From the NCBI RefSeq assembly GCF_005938125.1, contig NZ_VCQN01000002.1, positions 496,001-560,000 on the forward strand: a stretch of DNA of 64,000 bases, in the 5' to 3' direction. Positions 28,017 through 37,475 of this stretch are shown here, in pieces. Within the stretch, counting starts at the first letter, position 1. Every line of letters begins with the position of its first letter. A program made the translations under genes and the position numbers. The DNA comes from Bacillus sp. BHET2. GTDB lineage: Bacteria > Bacillota > Bacilli > Bacillales > Bacillaceae_B. The notes under the pieces were generated by a model. That model did no database searches. It was not told where the DNA came from and worked only from the letters and a program-made list of their open reading frames with translations.

Positions 28017-28505
28017 TTATTGTTTGTATGTTTTTTCAGTTTCATCAAATGCCTTTTTTGTATCTTCGAGCTTTTGATTCACATCTTCTGTTTCTTCGAT
28101 GGAAGTTGTGTCCCCTACAGAAACAGCTTGCAGCTCATCATTCGTATCTTCAAGCTCGTTAGTGTTAGAACGGTATGTTTTCAGCTTGCCAACCACATTG
28201 TTGGATTGCTCTTGGACAGATTTTGTAAGGGCAGAAGATTTTTCTTTCGCCACAGCTGCCAATTCATTGCTCTTTTCTACAGCTGAGTCTTTCCACTGAC
28301 CTGTCTTTTCCTTAATAACGACAGCCTGTTCGTTAATATCATGACGAAGGTCCTTACCTGATTTAGGAGCGAGTAGAAGTGCTGATGCTGCTCCTACGAT
28401 TCCTCCGATCAATGTTCCGATCATGAAATCCTTTGAGTTAATGTTGTTGCTGTCGTTTGCCTGGTTCTGGTTCTGGTTTTGGTTCTGATTGTACTGTTGA
28501 GTCAT
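28017..28505 (-). CDS. ytxH: General stress protein YtxH
   Basis: A 162-residue protein with a Gln-Asn repeat near the start (QNQNQNQNQ, encoded by a short DNA repeat around 28460-28495), a glycine-rich membrane segment (residues 28-46, MIGTLIGGIVGAASALLLAPKSG) and a helical charged remainder. This is the YtxH/DUF948-partner architecture. The gene follows ytxG by 16 nt and is expected to share its sigma-B promoter. Function is unknown; it is induced by stress in B. subtilis. Confidence 0.88.
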   Translation of the reverse strand: MTQQYNQNQNQNQNQANDSNNINSKDFMIGTLIGGIVGAASALLLAPKSGKDLRHDINEQAVVIKEKTGQWKDSAVEKSNELAAVAKEKSSALTKSVQEQSNNVVGKLKTYRSNTNELEDTNDELQAVSVGDTTSIEETEDVNQKLEDTKKAFDETEKTYKQ

Positions 28506-28521
28506 GTTAAAATTCCCCTCT

Positions 28522-29043
28522 CTAATTGTTATAAGATCTTGCTCTTTTAACTAATTTTTCTCGAGATCGAACTTCTTTAGGTGTATGGTTTTGAACAGCT
28601 ACATCAGCAACATCAGGTTGAGTTGGCTGTTTTTCCTGTTTTTGTTTCCATTTGTCCTTTAACTCAATAAAGGCATTTCCCCACTGAACCACCTGGGAGA
28701 TCTTCCCTTGGTTGCGTTCCAGTTCAGTTGAAATGGATGTACTTACCTTTTTCACTGAGTTATTAAGGTTTTGAATGGAACTACCCACATCTCTTACTGC
28801 ATAAACAACAGTGTTCAGATCCTCAGACTTCTTCTGGATATCCTCAGCTAATAGATTTGTTTTATGTAGTAATTCTGTAGACTCTTTTGTTACTCCTTGC
28901 AGTTGACTCTCAAGGCCGGTTAATGTAGTTGAAACACTGTCTAACGTAGAGCCAAGAGATTTCAAGGTCTTCATCACACTTAAGACTAAAATAAAAAATG
29001 CAACTGCTATGACAGCTACGCTTAGATAAAGAATGATTTCCAT
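28522..29043 (-). CDS. ytxG: General stress protein YtxG (DUF948)
   Basis: A 173-residue protein with an N-terminal membrane helix (residues 3-25, [22 protein letters not shown]) and an adjacent helical region of heptad-like Leu/Ile/Val (residues 28-120), typical of DUF948. The ATG follows GGAGGTG. It is the first gene of a ytxGH unit. A well-matched sigma-B promoter lies 34-58 nt upstream (29077-29101). Its role is unknown; membrane location and coiled coil suggest a structural part in the stress response. Confidence 0.9.
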   Translation of the reverse strand: MEIILYLSVAVIAVAFFILVLSVMKTLKSLGSTLDSVSTTLTGLESQLQGVTKESTELLHKTNLLAEDIQKKSEDLNTVVYAVRDVGSSIQNLNNSVKKVSTSISTELERNQGKISQVVQWGNAFIELKDKWKQKQEKQPTQPDVADVAVQNHTPKEVRSREKLVKRARSYNN

Positions 29044-29076
29044 ATGCTACACCTCCATGTCATGTATAGAAATTCT

Positions 29077-29101
29077 TTACCCTTATGATTAACAAATAAA
29101 C
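29077..29101 (-). promoter_or_regulatory. Sigma-B promoter of ytxGH
   Basis: On the minus strand GTTTAT (29096-29101) and GGGTAA (29077-29082) are 13 bp apart, very close to the sigma-B consensus GTTTAA-N13-GGGTAT. Confidence 0.75.
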
Positions 29102-29248
29102 ATTATACTAGTATTTCTTCCTTTCTAAACTATTCTCCTGCATGAAAAATAAATATTTTTCATGTTTTATCATTTCTCATTTTCTATCTCTCATCCATTT
29201 ATGTTTTAGGGTACAATAAAATAGAACAACTAAAAGGGGGAAATTCAA

Positions 29249-30364
29249 ATGAAAGATCCACGTATTGAAAAATTGGCGAAGAATTTAATTCAGTATTCTG
29301 TGCAATTACAGCCGGGGGAAAAAGTTCTAATCGAAAACTTCGGGCTGCAGCGGGAACTAGTGACAGCACTCGTTAAAGAAGCCTATGCAGCTGGCGGATA
29401 TCCTTTCGTGTCCATTAAAGATCACGCCGTCGACCGTGCATTATTGATGGGGGCGCAGGATGAACAATACAATATGATCGCAGGCTTCGAGGCGAATGTC
29501 ATGGAGCAGATGGATGCATATATCGGTTTACGCTCAGGTGATAATATTAGTGAGCAATCGGATGTACCAGATGACAAGATGAAGATCCACGGAAATACGA
29601 TTGGTAAAAAAGTACATAGAGAAATACGCGTTCCTAAGAAAAAGTGGGTCGTGCTACGCTATCCTACTTCATCGATGGCACAGCTTGCCAATATGAGTAC
29701 AGAAGGATTCGAAGACTTCTACTTCAATGTTTGCAACCTGGACTACAGTAAAATGGACAAAGCAATGGACAACCTGGTTGACCTCATGAACAACACAGAT
29801 AAAGTCCGCTTGGTCGGTGAAGGGACGGACCTTTCCTTCTCCATCAAGGACATCCCTGCAGTGAAATGTGCTGGACGCTTAAACATTCCTGATGGCGAAG
29901 TGTATAGTGCACCTGTGAAGGATTCGGTAAATGGAATCATTTCTTACAATACACCGTCTCCATATAATGGATTTACATTTGAAAACGTGAAATTGACGTT
30001 CAAAGAAGGAAAAATCGTTGAAGCAACGGCCAATGATACCGATCGAATCAATAAGATCTTCGATACGGATGAAGGAGCAAGATACGTAGGGGAATTCGCA
30101 ATTGGCGTGAACCCATACATTCAGCATCCGATGCAGGACATCCTCTTTGACGAGAAGATCGACGGCAGCTTCCACTTTACACCGGGTGAATGCTATGAAG
30201 AGGCGTATAACGGAAACCACTCGAACATTCACTGGGACATGGTGATGATCCAGCGCCCAGAGTATGGCGGCGGAGAAATCTATTTCGATGATGTACTGAT
30301 TCGAAAAGACGGAAGATTTGTGGTTGAAGAGCTTGACGTGCTGAATCCTGAGAATCTGAAATAA
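29249..30364 (+). CDS. M29-family aminopeptidase
   Basis: A 371-residue metallo-aminopeptidase of the AmpS/PepS (M29) family that removes N-terminal residues from peptides in the cytosol. The metal site is seen in RYVGEFAIGVNP (Glu), HFTPGECYEEAY (Glu) and NGNHSNIHWDMVM (His, Asp) toward the C-terminus. Length is a little under the 400-410 typical of AmpS. The ATG follows AAAGGGGG. A TACAAT box about 35 nt upstream may be the -10. The gene is divergent from ytxG. Confidence 0.9.
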   Translation: MKDPRIEKLAKNLIQYSVQLQPGEKVLIENFGLQRELVTALVKEAYAAGGYPFVSIKDHAVDRALLMGAQDEQYNMIAGFEANVMEQMDAYIGLRSGDNISEQSDVPDDKMKIHGNTIGKKVHREIRVPKKKWVVLRYPTSSMAQLANMSTEGFEDFYFNVCNLDYSKMDKAMDNLVDLMNNTDKVRLVGEGTDLSFSIKDIPAVKCAGRLNIPDGEVYSAPVKDSVNGIISYNTPSPYNGFTFENVKLTFKEGKIVEATANDTDRINKIFDTDEGARYVGEFAIGVNPYIQHPMQDILFDEKIDGSFHFTPGECYEEAYNGNHSNIHWDMVMIQRPEYGGGEIYFDDVLIRKDGRFVVEELDVLNPENLK

Positions 30365-30373
30365 ATGTGTTGG

Positions 30374-30406
30374 AGCCACTGTCATGAGTTATGGCGGTGG
30401 TTTTTA
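30374..30406 (+). terminator. Terminator after the M29 aminopeptidase gene
   Basis: Stem ccactgtcat / atggcggtgg with two G-T pairs, followed by ttttta. Confidence 0.7.
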
Positions 30407-30497
30407 TGTGTATGAGTGGAGAATGTATGGTGGGTGCTTGTTGAACTTTCTCTGTTATGGCCGCTGAAATTTGACGATTATTTACCTGTATTTTTGA

Positions 30498-30626
30498 CTG
30501 TTGAAATTATACGTTTATTCTCCTGTTGAATTATTTGCTTATTTTACCTGTTAAATTCCAACTCTTATTCTCCTGTTAAATCATCCCTCTATTTCACCTG
30601 CTGAATTCACCCCTTTTTTCAACAGG
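30498..30626. repeat. 25-nt periodic intergenic array D (core ctgttgaa)
   Basis: Cores ctgttgaa, ctgttaaa and ctgctgaa start at 30498, 30523, 30548, 30573 and 30598, an exact period of 25 nt. A reverse-complement core, caacagg, closes the array at 30620. It lies between the convergent aminopeptidase and murC genes; degenerate units may extend upstream to about 30450. Confidence 0.8.
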
Positions 30627-30680
30627 CAAACTACCACATAGAATATCCGAATGCCCGACCTGCTACCAATCTCAAAACAT

Positions 30681-30714
30681 GAAAAAAACCGGCTCCCATC
30701 GGAACCGGTTTCTC
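30681..30714 (-). terminator. Terminator after murC
   Basis: Stem aaaccgg-ttcc / ggagccggttt with a T-run on the minus strand, just past the stop. Confidence 0.88.
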
Positions 30715-30717
30715 ACA

Positions 30718-32037
30718 TTAATTCTCTTCTTTCACTTGTAGCTCCAAAGTATGTTCATACGCTTGTTGGAACTTTTGGACATCCCCTGCTCCCATGAAAA
30801 TCAGCACGGCGTTTTCATGTTTGAGTAAGGTTGATGTATCTTGTTCATCTATAATTTCGCATCCTTCTATCTTACTTTGAAGATCGTGGATCGAAAGTTT
30901 GCCATGGTTTTCTCTTGCGGAACCGAAGATTTCACATAGGTACACTTTGTCTGAGAGACTTAAGGTTTCTGCAAACTCCGATAGGAAGGTTTGCGTTCGT
31001 GTAAATGTGTGTGGCTGGAAGACAGCGATGATCTCTTTTTCAGGATATTTCTGTCTTGCCGAGTCGACGGTTGCCCTGATTTCAGTCGGATGATGAGCGT
31101 AGTCATCGATAAGAATTTGAGTACCCACTTCTTTTTCAGAGAAACGGCGCTTGACACCTTTAAACGTGCTTAATCGTTCTTGAACGATGGCGGTATCGAG
31201 CTCTTCATAGTGACAAATGGCAATGACTGACAAGGCATTCATGATGTTGTGATCACCAAACGTTGGAATTTTGAATGCAGCATAAAATTCATTACGGACA
31301 AACACATCGAATGATGTACCAGTTCTGTCCCGTGATACGTTTCTCGCCTGGAAATCATTCTCCTCAGCGAAGCCATAAAATACTACCGGTACTTGAGCCT
31401 GGATCTTTTGTAACTGCTCATCATCCCCGCACGCAATGATTCCCTTTTTCACCTGCATGGCCATTTCCTGGAACGCAGAAAAGACGTCATCCACATTGGC
31501 AAAGTAATCTGGATGATCGAAATCAATGTTCGTCATGATGGCATAGTCTGGGAAATAAGACAGGAAGTGACGGCGATATTCACACGCTTCGAAAACAAAG
31601 TACTGTGCATCTCTTTCACCTTTACCGGTTCCATCCCCGATCAAGAAAGAAGTTGGCTTTGCGCCACTGATGACATGTGCCAATAAACCGGTTGTGGACG
31701 TTTTACCATGTGCTCCGGTTACGCCTACACTAGTGAATTCCTGCATGAAGTCACCAAGAAATGTATGGTATCTGGTAACGGGTAATCCCAATTCAACTGC
31801 GGCTTGGATTTCTTCATGTGTATCAGGAAATGCATTACCCGCGATTACATGCATATCCCCTTCAATGTTTTCTTTCTGGAAAGGCAGTATTGTTATATCT
31901 GATTCGTCCAGTGCTTTCTGCGTAAAGAAATATTTGTCTACGTCAGATCCTTGGACCTTGTAGCCCATATCGTGGAGTATTTGGGCTAATGCACTCATGC
32001 CCGACCCCTTAATTCCTACGAAATGATATATAGTCAT
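30718..32037 (-). CDS. murC: UDP-N-acetylmuramate-L-alanine ligase
   Basis: This 439-residue ATP-dependent ligase adds L-alanine to UDP-MurNAc, the first amino acid of the peptidoglycan stem peptide. The N-terminal Rossmann motif [11 protein letters not shown], the ATP loop [12 protein letters not shown] (near residue 108) and the DYAHHPTEI segment (near 325) are all intact. Length and start match B. subtilis MurC. It is placed beside the DNA translocase gene sftA as in that species, with two genes in between here. Confidence 0.97.
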   Translation of the reverse strand: MTIYHFVGIKGSGMSALAQILHDMGYKVQGSDVDKYFFTQKALDESDITILPFQKENIEGDMHVIAGNAFPDTHEEIQAAVELGLPVTRYHTFLGDFMQEFTSVGVTGAHGKTSTTGLLAHVISGAKPTSFLIGDGTGKGERDAQYFVFEACEYRRHFLSYFPDYAIMTNIDFDHPDYFANVDDVFSAFQEMAMQVKKGIIACGDDEQLQKIQAQVPVVFYGFAEENDFQARNVSRDRTGTSFDVFVRNEFYAAFKIPTFGDHNIMNALSVIAICHYEELDTAIVQERLSTFKGVKRRFSEKEVGTQILIDDYAHHPTEIRATVDSARQKYPEKEIIAVFQPHTFTRTQTFLSEFAETLSLSDKVYLCEIFGSARENHGKLSIHDLQSKIEGCEIIDEQDTSTLLKHENAVLIFMGAGDVQKFQQAYEHTLELQVKEEN

Positions 32038-32194
32038 AATAGAACCTCCAACAATCGTCTATCTAAAAGCATTATATGAAATGTATATTATTTTGCTATC
32101 GGTCTTAGCTTTTGATATCTGAGAATAGAAAAAAGCGAACTTTCTTCAACTTGAAACATTATATCATTTTTTAAAATCCCTGACCATGCACAAG

Positions 32195-32863
32195 CTACGA
32201 AAGACTGTGGAGAATGAAGTGTGGTGCCTCTTCTTTTAAAAAGGTTCTCCATAATACTCCAGTTTTTTGATTCATTTGACCATATTGATTTTTTACGTTT
32301 GATAAAACATCCTTTGATTTGACGGGGAAAACAGGACCTAAGATCCACTGATGAGTCACTAATGGGACTTTTCTAACAAAAAAGATCTGTTCTGTCTTCA
32401 TTTCCATTTCTATACAATCGAGGCTTGTTTTAACAGAAATCTCATCACCTTGAATGGCATTCTTACAGGTAAGGATCAACTCTCCATGTGTTACTTTCCG
32501 TGTTCTCACAATGACTGGTTCCCAAGCTGCCGTCAGCATGATGGCCCCAAGCAGTTTGGTCGATTCATGCAAGGAGCGGGTCTGAAGAAATTGAAAAAAC
32601 AATGTTTGTCCTTTGATCGTTTTATAATCAAAAAGAAACCATTCTTGAAACAATTTATCGACCTCTGTATCCACTTGAAACTCTTCATTGAGGAGAAAGC
32701 GTTTAGAGAACATCATCTTGGCCCTTACTTTTTCTCTAATATTGGTTTCTTTCAAAGCGTACTCAAACGCTTTTTGGTAGAGGTCCTGTATATGAACCTC
32801 TGCGATTCTTTGCTTTTTTTGCCTGAATTGATCCAGGTCTAAAAGACTGTCTGATTGTTGCAT
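32195..32863 (-). CDS. Conserved-looking protein of unknown function
   Basis: Not recognised. A 222-residue soluble protein with no signal or membrane segment. Residues 25-100 are helical with a striking FQEWFLFDYKTIKGQTLFFQFL patch; the C-terminal half has beta-strand character (WEPVIVRTRKV, GELILTCK, DEISVKTSL, EQIFFVRKVP). It starts 8 nt after the stop of the nicotinate phosphoribosyltransferase gene with AGGTGAG, so it is almost surely in the same operon. A link to NAD metabolism is only by neighbourhood. Confidence 0.75.
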   Translation of the reverse strand: MQQSDSLLDLDQFRQKKQRIAEVHIQDLYQKAFEYALKETNIREKVRAKMMFSKRFLLNEEFQVDTEVDKLFQEWFLFDYKTIKGQTLFFQFLQTRSLHESTKLLGAIMLTAAWEPVIVRTRKVTHGELILTCKNAIQGDEISVKTSLDCIEMEMKTEQIFFVRKVPLVTHQWILGPVFPVKSKDVLSNVKNQYGQMNQKTGVLWRTFLKEEAPHFILHSLS

Positions 32864-32871
32864 CGTCTCAC

Positions 32872-33975
32872 CTATTCGAATTCTACTTTTTCCAGTCGGG
32901 GGTTGGGACGAAGTTTTCTTCCCGCCTTCGCTTCTGGGGAACCGTCGATTACGACATTATCACCTGTAAACCCGACATGGATTTTAAGAAGACTGCTTCC
33001 TACTCCATACATATCGACTGGAACAAGATTCTCCTCAAACTGGCGTATCCGGTCTTCATTGAAACCACCGGACACCACAATCTTGACGTGTTGGTACCCT
33101 TCTTCATCAAGGGCTTGTCTTAATGCTTTGATAAGCTGCATATTGACACCTCGTGGATCAAAGGTACCTAGAACTTGTTGATTACGAAGGAAATATTTAT
33201 CGATCATCATTCTTGATGTATCTACCCTTACCCCTTTTAATTCGGGACCAAACTCCCTGGCTACCTTTAATGAGTCTGTAATGACGTCATTATTGTAGTC
33301 GACAAGAGCGATGAGCTCGTCTTCAGGAAAGGTTTCCTGGTACGCTTTCGTCGCTTCGACAATATCTCCGTTAAATAATTGGATGAGGGCATGAGGCATG
33401 GTTCCCATCCCTTTCTTCCCCCACCATTCATTCATGGCATGTGTGGCTTGGGCAGTGGATCCACCAATGAAAGCAGCATAGCCATCACCGGACTGCTGGG
33501 TAAAGTGATCATCCCGATCGCCCATAAATATGACTGGTTTCTGCTTACCCGAAATGGATGCCGCTTTCATGACATTATAGACGCTTGTCGCGACCGACGT
33601 TCTTCTTGCCAGTATACCGTCTATGATGCCTTCTAGATAACCAAAGTCCTGGTAACGTCCCTTGATTGTCAGAACGGTTTCAAATGGGGCAATCTGGTCT
33701 CCATCTTTTAAGGAATGAATCTCAAGATTTTGCGGGTCATCAGCGAAAGTATGTAGAAGTGCAATGACTTCATCTGTTCCGCAGATAACGGCATGGTTCT
33801 TTTGAAAGAATTGCATGGTGACCACCGCATCGGGTTTCTTCTTCTTTGCTATTTCCTTCGTTTTCAAAAAATAAACAGCTGAAAACCAGCCATCCTTAAT
33901 TCTTTCATCAAACTTAAATGTATGATTGGTCAACCTGTTGAGTTTCCCTTGAAGTTTCAATTCTATTTCTTTCAT
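32872..33975 (-). CDS. Nicotinate phosphoribosyltransferase, short form
   Basis: A 367-residue enzyme that joins nicotinate and PRPP to nicotinate mononucleotide in NAD salvage. Conserved parts are the RTSVATSVYNV segment, GDGYAAFIGGSTAQATHAMNEWWGKKGMGTMPHALIQ, VRVDTSR and the phosphate-binding VSGGFNEDRIR with VDMYGVGSSL. It is shorter than the 490-residue PncB of B. subtilis and belongs to the archaeal-like short branch of the family. The ATG at 33975 lies 7 nt after AAGGAGC. A 13-bp inverted repeat upstream (34015-34060) may be regulatory. Confidence 0.88.
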   Translation of the reverse strand: MKEIELKLQGKLNRLTNHTFKFDERIKDGWFSAVYFLKTKEIAKKKKPDAVVTMQFFQKNHAVICGTDEVIALLHTFADDPQNLEIHSLKDGDQIAPFETVLTIKGRYQDFGYLEGIIDGILARRTSVATSVYNVMKAASISGKQKPVIFMGDRDDHFTQQSGDGYAAFIGGSTAQATHAMNEWWGKKGMGTMPHALIQLFNGDIVEATKAYQETFPEDELIALVDYNNDVITDSLKVAREFGPELKGVRVDTSRMMIDKYFLRNQQVLGTFDPRGVNMQLIKALRQALDEEGYQHVKIVVSGGFNEDRIRQFEENLVPVDMYGVGSSLLKIHVGFTGDNVVIDGSPEAKAGRKLRPNPRLEKVEFE

Positions 33976-34014
33976 CACTAAAGCTCCTTATGGCTCTTTC
34001 TTCACAAAATAATA

Positions 34015-34060
34015 GGTATTCTGTTTATTCGTCACTCAGGACAGATATAAACAGAATACC
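34015..34060. promoter_or_regulatory. Perfect 13-bp inverted repeat between sftA and the NAD-salvage gene
   Basis: ggtattctgttta and its complement taaacagaatacc are separated by 20 nt. There is no T-run, so it is not a usual terminator. It could be a two-site operator or a transcript hairpin downstream of sftA. Confidence 0.5.
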
Positions 34061-34083
34061 ATGTATTAAATGTTTGTACTAGT

Positions 34084-36981
34084 CTATGCCAATGTCTCCA
34101 ATTCACTTTCTGATATCAGGACATCTCTGGGTTTACTGCCTCTGGACTCGGATATGATTCCATTACTCTCCATCATTTCCATCAATCTTGCAGCCCGGTT
34201 ATAACCGATTCTGAATCTGCGTTGTAAGCTCGATGCAGATGCCCCGCCCTGATCGACGACAAACTCACAAGCTTCTAAAAACAACTCATCTTCTTCCTCG
34301 GTCACCTGTGCTTTCTTAATCAATTCATCCTGTTGGAAGAGATAATCCGGTTCTCGTTGTTCTCTTACATGATTGATGATGTCATCGATTTCATCATCGG
34401 ATACGAATGTACCTTGCAGGCGAACCGGCTTAGAAGATCCATTTTCCAAGAAGAGCATGTCTCCTTTACCAAGCAGACGCTCAGCTCCGCTTCCATCGAT
34501 GATCGTTCTTGAATCGACACTTGAGGAAACAGAAAATGCGACCCTTGTCGGTACATTCGCCTTAATCAGCCCTGTAATGACATCCACTGAAGGACGCTGA
34601 GTGGCAATGATTAAGTGGATTCCGCAAGCCCGTGCCTTCTGGGCGATGCGGCATATTGCTTCTTCCACGTCAGCAGGGGACATCATCATTAAATCTGCAA
34701 GCTCATCGATGACAATTACCAGGTATGGAAGCATGTCGCTATACTGCTTATTCCGCTTAGCCAGTTCATTGAAACGTTTAATATCTCTTACGCCGGTGTG
34801 GGCGAATAGCTCGTAACGTCGTTCCATTTCTTCCACTGCCCATTTTAGAGCTGCAGTTGCTGCTTTCACATCGGTGATCACAGGACTTACAAGGTGCGGG
34901 ATCCGGTTATAGGGTGCGAGCTCGACCATCTTCGGGTCAATAAGAAGCATCTTTAGTTCATCTGGTGACGCCTTGTACAACAGGCTGACCAGAATCGAAT
35001 TGATACACACACTTTTCCCTGAACCGGTAGCTCCTGCGATGAGTCCATGGGGCATCTTGCTTAAGTCCGTTACGATGGGCTGACCGGAGATATCCAGGCC
35101 AAGAGCTGCCGTTAAAGGTGAAGTTGGCTCTTGAAATGCTGGACTTGCAATAACTTCACTAATGCATACCGGACGACTTTCCCTATTCGGCACCTCGATA
35201 CCGATTGTGTGTTTACCCGGAATCGGTGCCTCCATCCGGATGTCTTTCGCAGCCAGGCTCAGCTTAATATCATCCGATAGATTCGTAATCTTATTAACCT
35301 TCACACCCGGTTCAGGCTGAACCTCGAACCGCGTAACCGATGGCCCCTGTGTAACATTCACCACTTTGGCCCTTACATTAAAATTATGAAGCGTTTCGTC
35401 CAGTAATATTCTTTGAGAATCGAGCCATTCTTCACTCATTTCCTTTGATACTGGCGGCATCAAGTAATCTACTTCAGGAAATACATAATCCCTCGTCCTT
35501 TTCGTTGATGAGCTTAATTCATCATAGCTCTTCGCCGCTTCTTCCCCTTGAACCGGACTTTGATGATCCTTCTTCTCGTCAGTAGGTTGAAGGGAAACTG
35601 TTTCTTCCACTGTATCCTGTTTTTCTTCCTGTACAGGAAGAACGGCAGACCTTGACTCAGTTTTTATCTCATCAACTTCTTGTTCCACGCTTTCCTTCGT
35701 AGCACGAACAGGTGGTTTAGAAGCATTCATTTGTCGCTTATCTTGCTTTAGCATCAACACATTAAAAGGAAGATGAGATCTCTTTCGTCTTGGTGGTTCT
35801 TCTTCTTTGTCTTGTTGTTGAGATACGGTCGTTTCCGGGTCTTCCTCTTTGACTTCTTGTCGAGATACGGTCGTTTCCGGTTCATCCCCTATGACTTCTT
35901 GTTGAGAGATGGTCGTTTCCGGGTCTTCCTCAACTGGACTCTCCTCAAGCAGTGGTGCTTCTTCAATTAAAGATTCTTCAATTGGCTCTTCCTGATGAGT
36001 AGTTTGGGTATCCTGAACTTGAGACTCCTGTACAGATTGGACAACTTCTTGAGTGGAATCACTTTCGACAGAACCCTCTGCTTCATGAGACTCTAAGTCT
36101 CGACCGGAATCATCCGTCTCTTCTACTGCTTGTGCTATTTCCGTAATAAGCGAAATACGTTCACTTGATCTACGGAGTGTTTCTTCAGCATCCATGTCAG
36201 TCTCATCCTTCTCCTCCATGAAGGTTGTCTCTTCCGTTGATTTTGTTTCCACTTCTGGAGTCAAAGGTTGTTGCATTTTTGGTGGCTCGATTGAAGCTTC
36301 CGTCTCGTCCTCTATTTTTGAAGCTGCATCTTTGATTTCTTCCATGTGAGACTCGTTAGATCGTTGAACAGCGGTTACATCCATTGAGAGTACTTCTTCA
36401 TTCGAAGGAATGAGTTTCTCCTCTTTGGCCGGCTCTTGATGAACCACTCTTGGTTCAGCGTTTTCTTCATCTTTATGTAAAAACTTCTTCAGCTCGTATT
36501 CAACGCTTTCTTCTTTTTTAACAGGTCTTCCCTTAAACCCATATATAGGAGAAGGAATTTCCGTTGGTGTAAACGGTCTGCTGTTCCCCTTTTCGACTTT
36601 GGGCGTTTTCTTTGGTTTGACAGAAGGAGAAGGGTTATCTTCTTTCGTTTTTCGATTATTGGAATTGTAGTTCCGTTTTGGCACCTTTTGCTCCTTGACC
36701 GGTTCTTCCTTTTCTTCTGTTCTGCGATTTCTGCTTGCCCGTGGGCGTTCTCTGTTTTCCCCGTCCGATATAATGGGAAATCGGAAATTCCCTTTGGGAT
36801 ATTGGTACGTCATCCTCGCTTCTACATCACGGGAATGGGCGGGACCTGGTATATTTTTACGTTCAATCTTTTTCTTGTTGGTAGACTGAACATCATCTTG
36901 TTTTTCATCATAATACTCTTCAAATTGTTCATCATTATCTGATAATTTACCAAATATTTTTTTAATCCAGCTCACAAACAT
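34084..36981 (-). CDS. sftA: DNA translocase SftA (FtsK/SpoIIIE family)
   Basis: A soluble septum-associated DNA pump of about 965 residues that moves chromosome ends away from the closing septum. Unlike SpoIIIE it has no N-terminal membrane helices. Residues 20-490 are a very acidic, low-complexity linker that includes three near-identical 14-residue repeats (DPETTVSQQEVKEE type, 42-nt period, 35820-35945). The motor has Walker A GATGSGKS near residue 650 and Walker B LVIVIDELADLMM. The last 65 residues are the winged-helix gamma domain that reads SRS-type DNA. The start is uncertain between ATG 36996, ATG 36981 and GTG 36975. Confidence 0.93.
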   Translation of the reverse strand: MFVSWIKKIFGKLSDNDEQFEEYYDEKQDDVQSTNKKKIERKNIPGPAHSRDVEARMTYQYPKGNFRFPIISDGENRERPRASRNRRTEEKEEPVKEQKVPKRNYNSNNRKTKEDNPSPSVKPKKTPKVEKGNSRPFTPTEIPSPIYGFKGRPVKKEESVEYELKKFLHKDEENAEPRVVHQEPAKEEKLIPSNEEVLSMDVTAVQRSNESHMEEIKDAASKIEDETEASIEPPKMQQPLTPEVETKSTEETTFMEEKDETDMDAEETLRRSSERISLITEIAQAVEETDDSGRDLESHEAEGSVESDSTQEVVQSVQESQVQDTQTTHQEEPIEESLIEEAPLLEESPVEEDPETTISQQEVIGDEPETTVSRQEVKEEDPETTVSQQQDKEEEPPRRKRSHLPFNVLMLKQDKRQMNASKPPVRATKESVEQEVDEIKTESRSAVLPVQEEKQDTVEETVSLQPTDEKKDHQSPVQGEEAAKSYDELSSSTKRTRDYVFPEVDYLMPPVSKEMSEEWLDSQRILLDETLHNFNVRAKVVNVTQGPSVTRFEVQPEPGVKVNKITNLSDDIKLSLAAKDIRMEAPIPGKHTIGIEVPNRESRPVCISEVIASPAFQEPTSPLTAALGLDISGQPIVTDLSKMPHGLIAGATGSGKSVCINSILVSLLYKASPDELKMLLIDPKMVELAPYNRIPHLVSPVITDVKAATAALKWAVEEMERRYELFAHTGVRDIKRFNELAKRNKQYSDMLPYLVIVIDELADLMMMSPADVEEAICRIAQKARACGIHLIIATQRPSVDVITGLIKANVPTRVAFSVSSSVDSRTIIDGSGAERLLGKGDMLFLENGSSKPVRLQGTFVSDDEIDDIINHVREQREPDYLFQQDELIKKAQVTEEEDELFLEACEFVVDQGGASASSLQRRFRIGYNRAARLMEMMESNGIISESRGSKPRDVLISESELETLA

Positions 36982-37106
36982 CACTCTTTCTTTCATACTT
37001 ACTTTATATTTTATCAGTTAAAGAGAAAAATTCGAGTCATTTCGATAGAATAAGAGAATTGTTAAAGACTTGTGTCCAAACAAAAATAGGCGTAAAGAGA
37101 TTGTAA

Positions 37107-37390
37107 CACGAAATGCGCAGGCGGCTTGCCCAGAGGCGACAAGCATAAGATAAATGGAACTGGAAGGCGTTCTTTGCCTTCTTGGGCCATTTATCTTATG
37201 ACCTCGAGCCTCTAGCCGCCGGAGCTAGACAACACGAAAAGCGCAGGCGGCTCGCCCAGAGGCGACAAGCATAAGATGAATGGAACAGGAAGGCGTTCTT
37301 TGCCTTCTTGGGCCATTTAGCTTATTACCTCGAGGCTCTAGCCGCCGGAGCTAGACAATACGAAAAGCGCAGGCGGCCTGTAGACAAAAT
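37107..37390. repeat. Tandem 126-nt hairpin repeat, locus I (two full units and a partial third)
   Basis: Units begin at about 37107, 37233 and 37359, a period of 126 nt. Each folds into a long hairpin: aggcggct pairs with agccgcc, cagaggc with gcctcta, and an inner stem ataagataaatgg pairs with ccatttatcttat, capped by gaaggc / gccttc. The third unit is cut after aggcggcc. It lies upstream of sftA, downstream of ytpR, and has no ORF. Confidence 0.85.
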
Positions 37391-37433
37391 CTAAGAGCAT
37401 CCTTGAATTACACTCTTTCTAACCTTCATAAAC

Positions 37434-37468
37434 AAAAATACCTGAGCCCACATGCTGGACCCAGGTAT
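37434..37468 (-). terminator. Terminator after ytpR
   Basis: Stem atacctgggtcc / gggctcaggtat with a T-run on the minus strand. Confidence 0.85.
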
Positions 37469-37475
37469 ATGTTTA

